The notes under the pieces were generated by a model, which was not told the DNA's origin, did not search any database, and worked only from the letters and a program-made list of their open reading frames with translations. Position numbers and translations under genes: made by a program. A stretch of DNA of 64,000 nt from Dokdonia sp. GTDB taxonomy: Bacteria; Bacteroidota; Bacteroidia; Flavobacteriales; Flavobacteriaceae. Positions 28,294 through 37,039 of this stretch are shown piece by piece (the first letter of the stretch is position 1; each line of letters begins with the position of its first letter). Where the stretch lies: assembly GCA_020630915.1 (NCBI GenBank), contig JAHDIF010000006.1:5241-69240 (forward strand), given 5' to 3'.

Positions 28294-28356
28294 GAATTTG
28301 TGATTTGCGATTTGGAATTTGGAATTTGGAATTTGGAATTTGGAATTTGGAATTTT
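28294..28356. repeat. Right 7-bp repeat array (NNATTTG orientation)
   Basis: Nine heptads: GAATTTG, TGATTTG, CGATTTG, then six perfect GAATTTG-type units up to 28356. This is the reverse-complement orientation of the array left of the four-helix-bundle gene. It ends about 28 bp before the thrB ATG. Perfect tandem copies make length variation by slippage likely. Confidence 0.92.
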
Positions 28357-28383
28357 TTGAAAATAACACATCCTACTTATAAA

Positions 28384-29337
28384 ATGAGTACTAAAACAAG
28401 AAAAGTTAAAATATTTTGCCCTGCAACTGTTGCTAATGTCAATTGTGGTTTTGATGCCTTAGGCTTTGCGCTAGAAGGTATTGGAGATGAGATGATTTTT
28501 AGAAAAGTTGCACAACCTGGTGTATCGATCACAAAAATTACAGGCCCAGATGATTTACCCATAGCAACACAAGAAAATGTTGCTGGCGTTGCTGCTCTCG
28601 CAATACTGGAAGGAGAAAATGCATCTTTTGGAATAGAGATAGAGATTCATAAAAAAATACGCTCAGGAAGCGGTATAGGCAGCAGTGCCGCAAGTGCAGC
28701 GGGAGCAGTCTTTGGTGTAAATCAATTTCTAAAAACACCTGTTTCTAATCTTGAACTCACTCGTTATGCTATGAAAGGAGAAGTGGTTGCCAGCGGCAAT
28801 GAACATGCAGATAATGTAGCACCTTGTATTTATGGAGGTACGACGCTCGTGACGAGTTACGATCCTTTTCACATTGTCGCATTGCCATCTATGGGTGGAC
28901 TTCATGTAGGGATTATTCACCCACATATTAAAATTTCAACCAAGGAATCAAGAGAAAAACTTCCAGAAAGCGTCTCGTTAAAGGACGCCTTAGTACAAAG
29001 TCAAAAACTGGCAGGTTTTGTCGCTAGTTTATACGAATGTGATAAAGAGTTATTTGCCCATAGCTTACAGGATATTTTAGTCGAACCTCATCGCAAAGAC
29101 CTACTTCCTTATTTTGACTCTGTAAAACAACTTTCTCAAGACAGTGGCTGTGTTGCTTTTGGTATTTCAGGAAGTGGCCCTAGTATGTTTACGTTTGCTT
29201 TCGCGAAAGCATCCATAGAAACCTTTTTACAAAAAGCCGAAACCCTTTACCAATCAAACGACTTAAAAATAGACACCTATTGCACTCAAATAAGCAATAC
29301 AGGTTGCCGACTACTGAAAGACGAAATTAAAAATTAG
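28384..29337 (+). CDS. thrB: Homoserine kinase
   Basis: GHMP-family kinase phosphorylating homoserine for threonine synthesis. 317 residues from the ATG at 28384. Visible: KIFCPATVANVNCGFDALGFAL, the ATP loop IRSGSGIGSSAASAAGAV near 92-110, and the C-terminal FGISGSGPSMFTFAF. An open frame continues upstream to 28300 but there it only translates the heptad array (repeated Leu-Glu-Phe-Gly-Ile-Trp-Asn), so the start after the array is preferred. A perfect palindrome copy at 29197 is read as AFAKA, three residues after GPSMFT. Confidence 0.95.
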   Translation: MSTKTRKVKIFCPATVANVNCGFDALGFALEGIGDEMIFRKVAQPGVSITKITGPDDLPIATQENVAGVAALAILEGENASFGIEIEIHKKIRSGSGIGSSAASAAGAVFGVNQFLKTPVSNLELTRYAMKGEVVASGNEHADNVAPCIYGGTTLVTSYDPFHIVALPSMGGLHVGIIHPHIKISTKESREKLPESVSLKDALVQSQKLAGFVASLYECDKELFAHSLQDILVEPHRKDLLPYFDSVKQLSQDSGCVAFGISGSGPSMFTFAFAKASIETFLQKAETLYQSNDLKIDTYCTQISNTGCRLLKDEIKN

Positions 29338-29438
29338 AAATACGAGAGACGAGATGCTAAATTAAAATAAGGTTGATTAAATATTTAAACAAAGTAAAAA
29401 TGTATCGAAATTAACGATTAACGAAATATTATGACACC

Positions 29439-29529
29439 TAAAAACCTAACACCTATTAGCAAATCCCACATACCTCATACCACATACCTCATTCCACACA
29501 CCTAATACCTAATCACTAATACCTCAAAC
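29439..29529. repeat. 7-bp periodic array filling the thrB-thrC spacer
   Basis: Thirteen consecutive heptads ending exactly at the thrC ATG, for example TAAAAAC, CTAACAC, CAAATCC, CACATAC, CTCATAC, CACATAC, CTCATTC, CACACAC, CTAATAC, CTAATCA, CTAATAC, CTCAAAC. The 17-mer at 29498-29514 (ACACCTAATACCTAATC) matches 27895-27911 in the array left of the four-helix-bundle gene with one mismatch, linking the two arrays. Confidence 0.8.
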
Positions 29530-30825
29530 ATGAAGTACTACTCACTCAACCATAAAGCTCCAGAAGTAACCTTTGACGAAGCTGTTATTAAAGGCATCGC
29601 CCCCGATAAAGGATTGTATTTCCCAGAGAACGTACCTGTACTTCCTGCCAGTTTTTGGGATCGCATAGAAACTTTATCACACAATGAGATTGCCTATCAG
29701 GTAATGCAACCATTTGTAGGTGACAGCATTGATGCATCTAGCCTACGTGAGATCGTAGCAGATGTGCTCTCCTTTGACTTCCCAATTGTGGAGCTAGAAG
29801 AGAATGTTGCGACACTGGAACTATTTCACGGACCTACAATGGCATTTAAAGACGTAGGAGCTAGATTTATGGCGCGTTGTTTGGGATACTTTTTAGAAAA
29901 AAGAGAGCAAACCCAAGAAATAACCGTGCTAGTAGCCACTTCTGGTGATACTGGTGGCGCTGTTGCAAGAGGATTTTATAAAGTGCCTGGTATACAAGTG
30001 GTCATTCTCTACCCTTCTGGTAAAGTGAGTGATATTCAAGAAAAACAGCTTACCACACTGGGAGAGAATATTACTGCGCTAGAGGTAGACGGCACTTTTG
30101 ACGATTGCCAAGCTATGGTTAAACGAGCTTTTCTCGACCAAGAAATTACCAGTAAGCGCCAGCTTACTTCTGCAAACAGTATAAATGTTGCACGCTGGTT
30201 ACCGCAATGTTTGTACTACATTTTTACGTATAAGGAGCTCAAGAAAAACGGTAAAGAACTTGTATTTTCTGTACCTAGCGGAAATTTTGGCAATATCTGT
30301 GCTGGTATGGTTGCTCATCATATGGGAATGCCAGTACAACAGTTTATAGCAGCTGTAAATAGTAACAATACCATCCCTCGTTTTATGCAATCTGGAGACT
30401 ATGCACCTGCTCAAACTGTGGCAACCATAAGCAATGCTATGGATGTAAGTGACCCGAGTAATTTTGTACGCGTGTTACAATTATTTGAGAATAGTAGAAA
30501 TACGCTTTCGCGAAAGTTTACTACCCACTCCTACTGCGATAACGCCACACGCGCCGCAATGAAAGAGATTCACGAGAGACTGGACTATATCGCCGACCCT
30601 CACGGAGCTGTTGGGTATCTTGGACTCAAAGAGTATTTAAAAGAACATCCAGATTCCTATGGAGTATTTCTTGAAACCGCGCATCCAGTTAAGTTTTTAC
30701 CTGCTGTGGAGCCTGTGGTTGGAAAAATTATGGATTTGCCTGAGCAGGTGATGGGGTTGATGGATCGAGAGAAGATAGCCTCAAGAATTTTAGACTATGA
30801 GAGTTTAAAAAATTCATTAAAATAA
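29530..30825 (+). CDS. thrC: Threonine synthase
   Basis: PLP enzyme converting O-phosphohomoserine to threonine; last step of the operon's pathway. 431 residues. Visible: SLNHKAPEVTFDEAVIKG at the N-terminus, PLP-lysine motif HGPTMAFKDVGARFM (Lys near 108), ATSGDTGGAVARGF and SVPSGNFGNICAGMVA. A near-perfect palindrome copy (30504, last base changed) is read as TLSRKF. The start codon directly abuts a heptad repeat array, so no standard ribosome binding site is possible there. Confidence 0.96.
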   Translation: MKYYSLNHKAPEVTFDEAVIKGIAPDKGLYFPENVPVLPASFWDRIETLSHNEIAYQVMQPFVGDSIDASSLREIVADVLSFDFPIVELEENVATLELFHGPTMAFKDVGARFMARCLGYFLEKREQTQEITVLVATSGDTGGAVARGFYKVPGIQVVILYPSGKVSDIQEKQLTTLGENITALEVDGTFDDCQAMVKRAFLDQEITSKRQLTSANSINVARWLPQCLYYIFTYKELKKNGKELVFSVPSGNFGNICAGMVAHHMGMPVQQFIAAVNSNNTIPRFMQSGDYAPAQTVATISNAMDVSDPSNFVRVLQLFENSRNTLSRKFTTHSYCDNATRAAMKEIHERLDYIADPHGAVGYLGLKEYLKEHPDSYGVFLETAHPVKFLPAVEPVVGKIMDLPEQVMGLMDREKIASRILDYESLKNSLK

Positions 30826-30838
30826 CTAATAAGAAAAT

Positions 30839-32401
30839 TCAAAATATATGTTTTACGTCATAGATAGCGTTTGATTTAGAACCAATCAATTTAATATAGC
30901 TAGCTTTAGTAAAAACATCATTTATCTCTATTTCTATTTTTTTACTTTTTTTAAGTCTTTTCTTAAAAGTGGGACAACCAGTTTTATCAAAAAACTCATA
31001 CCCGAAAATATTTTCTTTGTTGACAAAAATTAAAGATTTACTATCCTTTAAGACCTGTAACTTCATATTATGCTGAAAATCTTCATACTCGCTAGTATTG
31101 TACTCAAATAACCATATATCATTAGCTCCTTTAATAGATTTTCGATTTAAATCTAAAAATGATTGAGATCGTCCTGAGACAATAATATTACCATTATCTA
31201 TTTGATAAGCAGAGTAAAGGAAATCATTCTCAGATCCTCCCAGATTAATTTCCCATTTTTTTATCCCAACGCTATTAGTTTTTAAAAGATAAAAATCTTT
31301 TTGAAAACAAATTGAATCATTAATTTTTGATTTAATTGCCTTTGTTCCTCCAATTAATAAATCTTCATTCCCTAGCTCTTGTATTGTTTCAATATTGTCA
31401 ATACCAGTTCCGCCATAGGTGTTTTGCCAAATTATTTTTCCTATTGTATCAGTTTTAATGAGCCAAATATCATAATCTCCAATATTAGGCGAGGTTTTAT
31501 GTTCACCAATTTTTGAATTTGACATACCTCCTAAAACAAAACCTTTATCTTTAGTTTGTATTGCCACATCTAGCATATCATCTTCACTACCCCCATACAT
31601 CTTATACCATACTAACTTACCTTTATTATTGAGTTTTAGAATGAAGTAGTCATTCATCTTTTTCTTATTGGGAAATTCATCCTTGGCCTCAAGCGAGTCT
31701 GAATATCCAGCTATAAGATAACCTCCATCTAGTGTTTGAATTAAGTTCTCCAACTTTTCATTTCTTCCAGCTCCAATACTTTTTTGCCATTGTATTTCCC
31801 TTTTGGAATCTAATTTAACAATCCAAAAATCAGCAGCTCCTAGGCTACTATTTTTTTTATCCCCTCCCCTTTTAGAATTAGAAGATCCAGAAACGATATA
31901 ACCATCATCATCCGTCTCTTGGGCGTCTTTAATAAAATCGTACCCTTCTGCTCGTAATTTTTTTTCCCAAAGTTTATGACCATCAGGATTTAATTTCAGA
32001 ATATAAAAATCATCTTTTTTATCGTAAACATTATATTTTTCATCCAAAATTGAGTCCTTCTCTTTATGCCAAGCACTAACCAAATATCCTTTGTCTCTAG
32101 TTTCTACAATTGAACGTGTAAGATTTCTGTCGTTATTTCCAATTACTTTATCCCAAATAACCTTTCCTTTATTGTCTAGTTTAATCAACCATATATCTGT
32201 ATCATAGTTATCCGTCCACGGCTGGAATTTACCTTGAGTGTAAGCTCCCACAATAAATTCACCTGTGGAGAGCTGCATCATTTTTTCGACACCATTAGCT
32301 CTTTTCTTGTGAAGAATCTGCTCCCAAATGATCGGATTATTTGATTTACAACCAACGAGTAGACATAGAATAAAGCAAGAGACTGTTAAACAATTTTTCA
32401 T
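30839..32401 (-). CDS. Lipoprotein with beta-propeller-like repeats
   Basis: 520 residues. Lipoprotein signal, Cys near 18 (CLLVGCKSNN). The mature protein consists of about seven repeats of 50-60 residues with the pattern DxWxIKLDxxGKIxWQKxxGG followed by a turn such as DGGYLIAGYSxS (for example DIWLIKTDTIGKIIWQNTYG). This is the pattern of PQQ-like/delta-60 propeller repeats. The C-terminal 75 residues lack it and show no clear sorting signal. Convergent with thrC, 13 bp apart, with no terminator hairpin visible between them. Function unknown. More AT-rich than its neighbours. Confidence 0.75.
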   Translation of the reverse strand: MKNCLTVSCFILCLLVGCKSNNPIIWEQILHKKRANGVEKMMQLSTGEFIVGAYTQGKFQPWTDNYDTDIWLIKLDNKGKVIWDKVIGNNDRNLTRSIVETRDKGYLVSAWHKEKDSILDEKYNVYDKKDDFYILKLNPDGHKLWEKKLRAEGYDFIKDAQETDDDGYIVSGSSNSKRGGDKKNSSLGAADFWIVKLDSKREIQWQKSIGAGRNEKLENLIQTLDGGYLIAGYSDSLEAKDEFPNKKKMNDYFILKLNNKGKLVWYKMYGGSEDDMLDVAIQTKDKGFVLGGMSNSKIGEHKTSPNIGDYDIWLIKTDTIGKIIWQNTYGGTGIDNIETIQELGNEDLLIGGTKAIKSKINDSICFQKDFYLLKTNSVGIKKWEINLGGSENDFLYSAYQIDNGNIIVSGRSQSFLDLNRKSIKGANDIWLFEYNTSEYEDFQHNMKLQVLKDSKSLIFVNKENIFGYEFFDKTGCPTFKKRLKKSKKIEIEINDVFTKASYIKLIGSKSNAIYDVKHIF

Positions 32402-32500
32402 AAATGAAAAATAAAAAATATTAATGGATTTAACTATTGATACCTCTTTTAAACCTTCATAATTTATCCCTATCTTTTCATTCAGAAAAACTACTCTAGA

Positions 32501-34321
32501 ATGAAAAAGTATACCCTACTACTTATATTATTTATAGCTACACTAGCCTTTGGGCAAGACAAAGCCACACCCATTTTTAAAGATGGAGAAGCACAAATCG
32601 TTCCCGCCTTTGAGAATCCAGAAGACTGGGTACGTCACGATCTTTGGGTAGAAACTACCTTTAATACAGATGGTGATGATCGCCTAGATCGTATGCATGT
32701 TTCGGTCACACGACCTAAACAAACAGATACAGAAGGATTACAACTTCCTGTGGTCTATGTAACCAGTCCTTATTTTGCAGGTGTTGCAGGTAATGAGCCC
32801 GGTACGTTTTGGGATGTAAAACATGAACTAGGCGCTACTCCACCCCCACATAAACATCCAGAAGTTACACGTAGAGGAAAACGACCTATAATTTCTAATT
32901 CTCATATCAGAACTTGGGTGCCACGAGGGTATATTGTTGTGCACTCTTCTAGTCCGGGTACGGGGCTTTCTGATGGTTCTCCTACCGTAGGTGGTGAGAA
33001 CGAATCACTAGCACCTAAGGCAGTGATCCACTGGCTTAATGGACGTGCAAAAGGATTTACAGAACGAGAAGGGACAGAAGAAGTAAAAGCATTCTGGTCT
33101 ACAGGTAAAGTAGGAATGACAGGGACTTCATACAATGGCACATTACCGCTTGCGGCTGCTACCACGGGTGTTGAGGGTCTAGAAGCCATTATACCTATTG
33201 CACCCAACACTTCATACTATCATTATTACCGTTCTAACGGTTTAGTAAGATCTCCTGGAGGCTATCTAGGTGAAGATGTAGATGTGTTGTACGACTTTAT
33301 ACATAGTGGTAAAGAAGAGAATCGCGCTTACAATAACAAAGTCACCAGAGATACTGAAATGAAAAACGGTATGGACCGTATTACAGGTGATTATAATGAT
33401 TTCTGGGCAGGACGTGATTACCTCAACCATATGGAGGGAATGAAAGCTGCTTTATTAATGTCTCACGGCTTTAACGATTGGAATGTGATGCCAGAGCATA
33501 GCTATCGTATTTATAAAAAAGCAAAGGAAATGGGACTACCTACCCAAATATATTATCATCAAAACGGTCACGGTGGACCACCACCTATGACTATGCGCAA
33601 CAGATGGTTTACAAGGTATTTACACGGTATAGAAAATGGTGTAAAAAATGATGCCGAATCTTGGATCGTAAGAGAGAATGATGCTCGTGATCAACCTACG
33701 GCATATCCAGATTATCCGCATCCAGAAGCTCGGGGAATTAGTCTACGACTTACCAAAGGTGGAGACGCACAAGGCAAACTCCAGCTTTCTAAAAAAGGAA
33801 GCAAGGGCAAAGAAACACTCACAGATAATTACAAAATAAAAGGGTCAGAACTTGCGCAAGCTGCATTGTCGCCATACAGACTTTTGTACACTACGCCTTT
33901 ACTTACAGAAGATGTGCATATTTCGGGTGTACCACAAATTACTGTAAAAATGGCGAGTAGCAAACCTGCCGTAAATCTTTCAGTGTGGCTGGTATCGCTT
34001 CCTTGGAATGGAGAGAAAAAAGCAAAAATTACAGATAACATTATTACTCGCGGCTGGGCAGATCCTCAAAATCATAGTTCACTTACAGAAGGAGAACCCT
34101 TGGTTCCCAGAACGTTTTACGACCTTACATTCGACCTTATGCCAGATGATCAGATCATCTCCGCTGGACAGCAAATAGGTTTGATGATCTTCTCGAGTGA
34201 TCAAGAATTCACCCTTCATCCAGAGCCTGGAACAGAGGTGACGATCGACCTTAAAGGAACGATACTTAAACTACCTGTGGTGGGTGGTGAGGAAGCTTTC
34301 GCGAAAGCGTTAAAAAAATAA
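32501..34321 (+). CDS. Exported CocE/NonD family hydrolase (X-Pro dipeptidyl-peptidase type, S15)
   Basis: 606 residues with a signal peptide (YTLLLILFIATLAFGQ). S15-type alpha/beta hydrolase: nucleophile elbow VGMTGTSYNGTLPLAAATTG (Ser near 210), DYNDFWAGRDYL, and His in YYHQNGHGGPP; the C-terminal jelly-roll region (ISGVPQITVKMASSKPAVNLSVWL, LMPDDQIISAGQQIGLMIFSS) is characteristic. Likely removes X-Pro dipeptides or hydrolyses esters in the periplasm. The last seven residues, AFAKALKK less its end, come from a palindrome copy at 34295. Six bp before the next gene, so an operon. Confidence 0.88.
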   Translation: MKKYTLLLILFIATLAFGQDKATPIFKDGEAQIVPAFENPEDWVRHDLWVETTFNTDGDDRLDRMHVSVTRPKQTDTEGLQLPVVYVTSPYFAGVAGNEPGTFWDVKHELGATPPPHKHPEVTRRGKRPIISNSHIRTWVPRGYIVVHSSSPGTGLSDGSPTVGGENESLAPKAVIHWLNGRAKGFTEREGTEEVKAFWSTGKVGMTGTSYNGTLPLAAATTGVEGLEAIIPIAPNTSYYHYYRSNGLVRSPGGYLGEDVDVLYDFIHSGKEENRAYNNKVTRDTEMKNGMDRITGDYNDFWAGRDYLNHMEGMKAALLMSHGFNDWNVMPEHSYRIYKKAKEMGLPTQIYYHQNGHGGPPPMTMRNRWFTRYLHGIENGVKNDAESWIVRENDARDQPTAYPDYPHPEARGISLRLTKGGDAQGKLQLSKKGSKGKETLTDNYKIKGSELAQAALSPYRLLYTTPLLTEDVHISGVPQITVKMASSKPAVNLSVWLVSLPWNGEKKAKITDNIITRGWADPQNHSSLTEGEPLVPRTFYDLTFDLMPDDQIISAGQQIGLMIFSSDQEFTLHPEPGTEVTIDLKGTILKLPVVGGEEAFAKALKK

Positions 34322-34327
34322 ATATCC

Positions 34328-35740
34328 ATGAGATTTGTCATATTTTTTACACTAGTATTTAGTACCACCGTGAGCGCACAACTGCCCCAATTTGAAAAAG
34401 CAACCTTTACACATCAAGGAAAAGAGTTACAGTATCGCATCTTGAAACCTGTAGATTTTGACGAAAGTAAAACCTACCCATTGCATCTTTTTTTGCACGG
34501 TGCTGGTGAACGAGGAGCTGATAACGAAGCGCAGTTAGTGCACGGCAGTGAGTTGTTTAGACAAAAAAGTAAAGAGCACCCAGCCATTGTTATCTTTCCG
34601 CAATGTCCTATGGAAGATTACTGGGCGCAAATAGGGTATTCTCGCGATGAGGCAACGAATAGTAATATTTTCACATATCCGCAAGAAAGTACTCCAGGTT
34701 GGGCTATGAGTGCTATAATGAATTTACTTGATGATATGCTCTCTCAGCCATTTATCGATAAGGAACGGGTATATGTAGGAGGCCTCTCTATGGGCGGTAT
34801 GGGAACTTTTGAACTTTTGGCTAGACGCCCGAACACCTTTGCCGCAGCGACAGCTATTTGTGGAGGAGGTAATATAGCCAATGTAAAAAACTGGGCACAC
34901 ACAACACCAGTTTGGATTTTTCACGGAGAACAAGACCAAGTGGTTCATCCTTTCTACTCAAAATCTATTGCCGAAGAATTGACCCAACAAGGCGTAACAC
35001 CTAAATTGACAATCTATCCAAAAGCGGGTCACGATAGCTGGACGGCTGCCTTTGCAGAGCCAGATTTTTTCGATTGGATTTATAGTCATAAAAAAGAAAA
35101 CGAAATGGATACCACGCCAGAATGGCTCAAATTTTCTGAAGCTACATTACTAGGTAAATTCAAAAGAGCAAATGAAGCCTTAAAGAAAAATAACAATTCT
35201 AATAGCACAGTCTTTATGGGAGATTCCATAACAGAAAGTTGGCTTAGTATGTCTCCAGAATTTTGGAAGGCGCATCCTGAGTATATCAATAGAGGGTTTG
35301 GCGGGCACACAACAAGCCAGATGCTTGTGCGCTTTAGACAAGATGTGGTTGATCTCAAGCCCAAGAGAGTCATCATCCTCGCCGGAACTAACGATATTGC
35401 TGGTAATACGGGTAAAACATCGTTAGAAACTATCGCGAGTAATATATTCTCTATGGCAGACCTCGCCAGCCAGAACAATATTGAAGTATCGATAGCTTCT
35501 GTCCTACCAGCCTACGATTACCCTTGGAAACCAGGTCTCGAACCTGCTGGAAAAATTATAAAATTGAATACAATGTTATACGCTTTCGCGAAAGCGAATA
35601 ACCACACCTACCTAGATTATCATACTTTTATGAAAGATGATCGCAATGGTATGCAAGAAAAGTACACTTACGATATGGTGCACTGCACTAAAGAAGGCTA
35701 TCAGAAAATGGAAGAAATCCTACTTAAATTCTTAAAGTAA
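34328..35740 (+). CDS. Exported fusion of a PHB-depolymerase-like esterase and an SGNH/GDSL hydrolase
   Basis: 470 residues with a signal peptide (FVIFFTLVFSTTVSA). Residues about 30-255 form an alpha/beta hydrolase: LHLFLHGAGERGADNEAQL (oxyanion), nucleophile VGGLSMGGMGTFEL, Asp in HGEQDQVV and His in KAGHDSW. Residues about 285-470 form an SGNH hydrolase: VFMGDSITESW (Ser), GFGGHTTSQML (Gly), ILAGTNDIAGN (Asn) and the Asp-x-x-His-like DMVHCTKEGY. Both active sites look complete, so the protein may remove two kinds of ester from one polymer, such as acetyl and other side groups of a polysaccharide. A palindrome at 35582 is read as AFAKAN. Confidence 0.88.
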   Translation: MRFVIFFTLVFSTTVSAQLPQFEKATFTHQGKELQYRILKPVDFDESKTYPLHLFLHGAGERGADNEAQLVHGSELFRQKSKEHPAIVIFPQCPMEDYWAQIGYSRDEATNSNIFTYPQESTPGWAMSAIMNLLDDMLSQPFIDKERVYVGGLSMGGMGTFELLARRPNTFAAATAICGGGNIANVKNWAHTTPVWIFHGEQDQVVHPFYSKSIAEELTQQGVTPKLTIYPKAGHDSWTAAFAEPDFFDWIYSHKKENEMDTTPEWLKFSEATLLGKFKRANEALKKNNNSNSTVFMGDSITESWLSMSPEFWKAHPEYINRGFGGHTTSQMLVRFRQDVVDLKPKRVIILAGTNDIAGNTGKTSLETIASNIFSMADLASQNNIEVSIASVLPAYDYPWKPGLEPAGKIIKLNTMLYAFAKANNHTYLDYHTFMKDDRNGMQEKYTYDMVHCTKEGYQKMEEILLKFLK

Positions 35741-35776
35741 GTATTAAGAATAAAATAACGTCTTAGCAGTAGCTTA

Positions 35777-35810
35777 TTTGATAAAAATCTATGCCATTTT
35801 CATACATTTG
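35777..35810 (+). promoter_or_regulatory. Bacteroidetes-type promoter for gcvT
   Basis: TTTG at 35777-35780 and TACATTTG at 35803-35810 match the -33 (TTTG) and -7 (TAnnTTTG) consensus of Bacteroidetes sigma factors with a 22-bp spacer, 31 bp before the gcvT ATG. Confidence 0.6.
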
Positions 35811-35841
35811 TGTCCCTTAACGCAAACGTTATAATTTACCA

Positions 35842-36933
35842 ATGAAAAATACTGCTCTTACTAAAGTACACGAAGCGCTGGGCGCAAAAATGGTTCCTTT
35901 TGCAGGCTATAATATGCCTGTATCTTACGAAGGTGTAAATGCCGAACACGAGACTGTGCGTAATGGCGTTGGGGTTTTTGATGTATCACATATGGGAGAG
36001 TTTCTAGTAAGTGGTCCTACTGCAATTCATTTATTACAATGGGTATGCTCCAATGACATAAGTAAGATAAAAGTTGGTGGCGCACAGTATAACTGTCTTC
36101 CTAATGAAACTGGCGGAATTGTAGATGATCTTATTGTATATAGAGTAAAAGAAGATCAATATTTATTAGTAGTAAATGCGTCTAATATAGAGAAAGATTG
36201 GAATTGGATTTCGAGTCAAAATGAGGAAAAATCTTATAACGCCGATTTAAAAAATATATCTGAAGGATATTCATTACTAGCAATACAAGGTCCTAAAGCA
36301 ATAGAAGCTATGCAATCTCTAACCGATGTGGATCTGTCGGCTATTAAATTTTACACCTTTGAGGTAGCACCCTTTGCAGGAATTGATCACGTAATTATAA
36401 GTGCAACAGGTTATACAGGTAGTGGGGGATTTGAGATTTATTGCAAAAACGAAGAAGTTGAGCAATTATGGAATAATGTATTTAAAGCAGGAGCTAACTG
36501 GGGAATAAAACCTATAGGTCTTGCCGCAAGAGATACCCTACGTTTAGAAATGGGCTATTGCTTATACGGCAACGATATAGACGACACGACTTCTCCTCTA
36601 GAAGCTGGTTTAGGATGGGTTACAAAGTTTTCCAAAGACTTTGTAAATAGCACATCACTTAAGGCACAAAAAGAAGCTGGAGTTACTCGTAAACTTGTAG
36701 GCTTTGAATTGGATGGCAAGGGAATTCCAAGACAAGGATATGACATTGTAGATAATGACGGAAACTCAATCGGTATAGTAACTTCAGGTACAATGGGACC
36801 TTCTGTAAATAAAGGAATTGGAATGGGGTATGTGGATATTGCTTTCGCGAAAGCAGCTAATCAAATTAACATACAAATACGCAAGAAGGTAGTGCCCGCA
36901 ACCGTTGTAAAAACACCATTCTTCAAAAAATAA
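35842..36933 (+). CDS. gcvT: Glycine cleavage system T protein (aminomethyltransferase)
   Basis: Tetrahydrofolate-dependent component of the glycine cleavage complex, passing the methylene unit to THF. 363 residues. Visible: [66 protein letters not shown] with the catalytic Asp region [17 protein letters not shown] (Arg/Asp near 235), and the C-terminal beta-barrel [20 protein letters not shown] perfect palindrome copy at 36841 is read as IAFAKAA near the C-terminus. Confidence 0.96.
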   Translation: MKNTALTKVHEALGAKMVPFAGYNMPVSYEGVNAEHETVRNGVGVFDVSHMGEFLVSGPTAIHLLQWVCSNDISKIKVGGAQYNCLPNETGGIVDDLIVYRVKEDQYLLVVNASNIEKDWNWISSQNEEKSYNADLKNISEGYSLLAIQGPKAIEAMQSLTDVDLSAIKFYTFEVAPFAGIDHVIISATGYTGSGGFEIYCKNEEVEQLWNNVFKAGANWGIKPIGLAARDTLRLEMGYCLYGNDIDDTTSPLEAGLGWVTKFSKDFVNSTSLKAQKEAGVTRKLVGFELDGKGIPRQGYDIVDNDGNSIGIVTSGTMGPSVNKGIGMGYVDIAFAKAANQINIQIRKKVVPATVVKTPFFKK

Positions 36934-37039
36934 TTTTGCAAAAACTTAAAATATAATCCCAAGGACCAATATTGAGATAGGTTTTTGAGATTTTATTATA
37001 AAATTACCGGTTATCGCCTATAAGAAATCCAAAGACAAA

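Noticed and set aside
28300-28383. Longer N-terminus for homoserine kinase
   Set aside because: The added residues only translate the heptad array; the conserved start begins after the ATG at 28384.
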